From NCBI GenBank assembly GCA_947623215.1, contig CANQGN010000026.1:1-13495 (forward strand): 13,495 nucleotides of DNA. Direction: 5' to 3'. Every line of letters starts with the position of its first letter. Within the stretch, counting starts at the first letter, position 1. The position numbers were made by a program, and so were the translations under genes. Under the pieces are notes generated by a model. That model was not told the DNA's origin. It made no database searches and saw only the letters and a list, made by a program, of their open reading frames with translations. Positions 12,945-13,495 of the stretch are shown here, in pieces. Origin of the DNA: an uncultured Clostridia bacterium (GTDB taxonomy: Bacteria; Bacillota; Clostridia; Oscillospirales; Acutalibacteraceae).

Positions 12945-13495
12945 ATGATTTTTAAGGGAGCGGCCACGGCTATTATTACCCCCATGGCCAACGGCGCGGT
13001 GGATTACGAGCGCTTTGCCCGCCTGCTGAACTGGCAGATAGACGAGGGCATTGACGCGCTGGTGATTTGCGGCACCACCGGCGAGGGCTCTACGCTTTCA
13101 GACGACGAGCACCGCGAGGCCCTGCGCTTTGCGGTACAAACGGTGGCAGGCCGGGTGCCGGTGATTGCCGGTACGGGCAGTAACGACGCCGCCTATGCGG
13201 TCGATTTAACCCGCTACGCCTGTAGCATTGGGGCAGACGCCATGCTGGTGGTAACCCCCTACTACAACAAAGCCACCCAAAAAGGGCTGGTGCAAACCTT
13301 TACCGCCATTGCAGACGCCAGCGACAAACCGCTGATTTTATACAACGTACCCTCCCGCACCGGCTGCAATTTGCTGCCCAAAACCTGCGCGGAGCTCTGC
13401 GACCACCCGCAAATTGCCGCTATTAAAGAGGCGAGCGGCGATATTTCGCAGGTCGCTCAACTGCTCTCGCTGGTGGGGGATAAAATGGACGTTTA
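12945..13495 (+). CDS. dapA: DapA, 4-hydroxy-tetrahydrodipicolinate synthase, N-terminal part (cut by window edge)
   Basis: The 183 visible codons cover most of the TIM barrel. It begins MIFKGAATAIITPM and has CGTTGEGSTL (Thr44 and Thr45), IAGTGSND, VVTPYYNKATQKGL, LYNVPSRTGCNL (Tyr133, Arg138) and IKEASGD with Lys161 as the Schiff-base lysine. The numbering matches the E. coli enzyme. It condenses pyruvate with aspartate semialdehyde, the first step of the DAP/lysine branch. The ATG at 12945 is preceded by AAGGAGAGG (12928-12936). It is under the lysine riboswitch directly upstream. Given MurE's DAP specificity, the product feeds both the cell wall and, in a spore former, dipicolinate. The C-terminal ~110 residues are outside the window. 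Confidence 0.97.
   Translation, partial: MIFKGAATAIITPMANGAVDYERFARLLNWQIDEGIDALVICGTTGEGSTLSDDEHREALRFAVQTVAGRVPVIAGTGSNDAAYAVDLTRYACSIGADAMLVVTPYYNKATQKGLVQTFTAIADASDKPLILYNVPSRTGCNLLPKTCAELCDHPQIAAIKEASGDISQVAQLLSLVGDKMDV

Noticed and set aside
1..13495. CRISPR array, insertion sequence transposase, phage or toxin-antitoxin genes
   Set aside because: No regularly spaced direct repeats, transposase motifs or such gene pairs were seen on either strand.

Overview
The window comes from the chromosome of a GC-rich, endospore-forming, DAP-type Gram-positive bacterium, most likely a gut-type member of the Clostridia (Oscillospiraceae/Ruminococcaceae style). The evidence is a dcw cluster in Firmicutes order with a PASTA-bearing class B PBP, a MurE with the meso-diaminopimelate DNPR motif, a bofA homologue (sigma-K checkpoint), and a lysine riboswitch in front of dapA. 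All assignments come from motif reading; no database search was possible.

Layout. From 8401 down to 1, on the minus strand, runs one cell-wall/division operon: promoter with MraZ operator, mraZ, rsmH, an ftsL-like gene, a FtsI/SpoVD-type PBP, murE, mraY, ftsW, and murG (cut by the left edge). Junctions are tight (overlaps or gaps of a few bases), except before the PBP (63 nt, with a sporulation-type promoter candidate) and before murE (89 nt). murF and murD are missing from their usual places. From 8402 to 9006 lies a gene-free stretch. It holds an A/T tract and a 30-bp near-perfect palindrome behind the mraZ promoter, two consecutive minus-strand intrinsic terminators, and a roughly 315-bp foldback element with 18-bp terminal inverted repeats.

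From 10577 down to 9007 (minus strand) are tcdA (tRNA ct6A37 dehydratase) and an alpha/beta hydrolase of unknown substrate, driven by a good sigma-A-type promoter. Divergent from these, on the plus strand, are bofA with a sigma-E-like promoter candidate, then the displaced murD with its own promoter. Next come a promoter, a clear lysine riboswitch with an intrinsic terminator, and dapA, which is cut by the right edge.

How the genes work together. DapA commits aspartate semialdehyde to the DAP/lysine branch, and the riboswitch shuts it off when lysine is plentiful. MurD and MurE add D-Glu and DAP to the UDP-MurNAc peptide. MraY and MurG build lipid I and lipid II. FtsW and the PBP polymerise and crosslink at the septum or spore cortex. 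MraZ is predicted to regulate the main operon. bofA and possibly the PBP tie the region to sporulation. I see no CRISPR array, phage genes, defence island or obvious new multi-gene system. The least explained item is the foldback element at 8690-9006.
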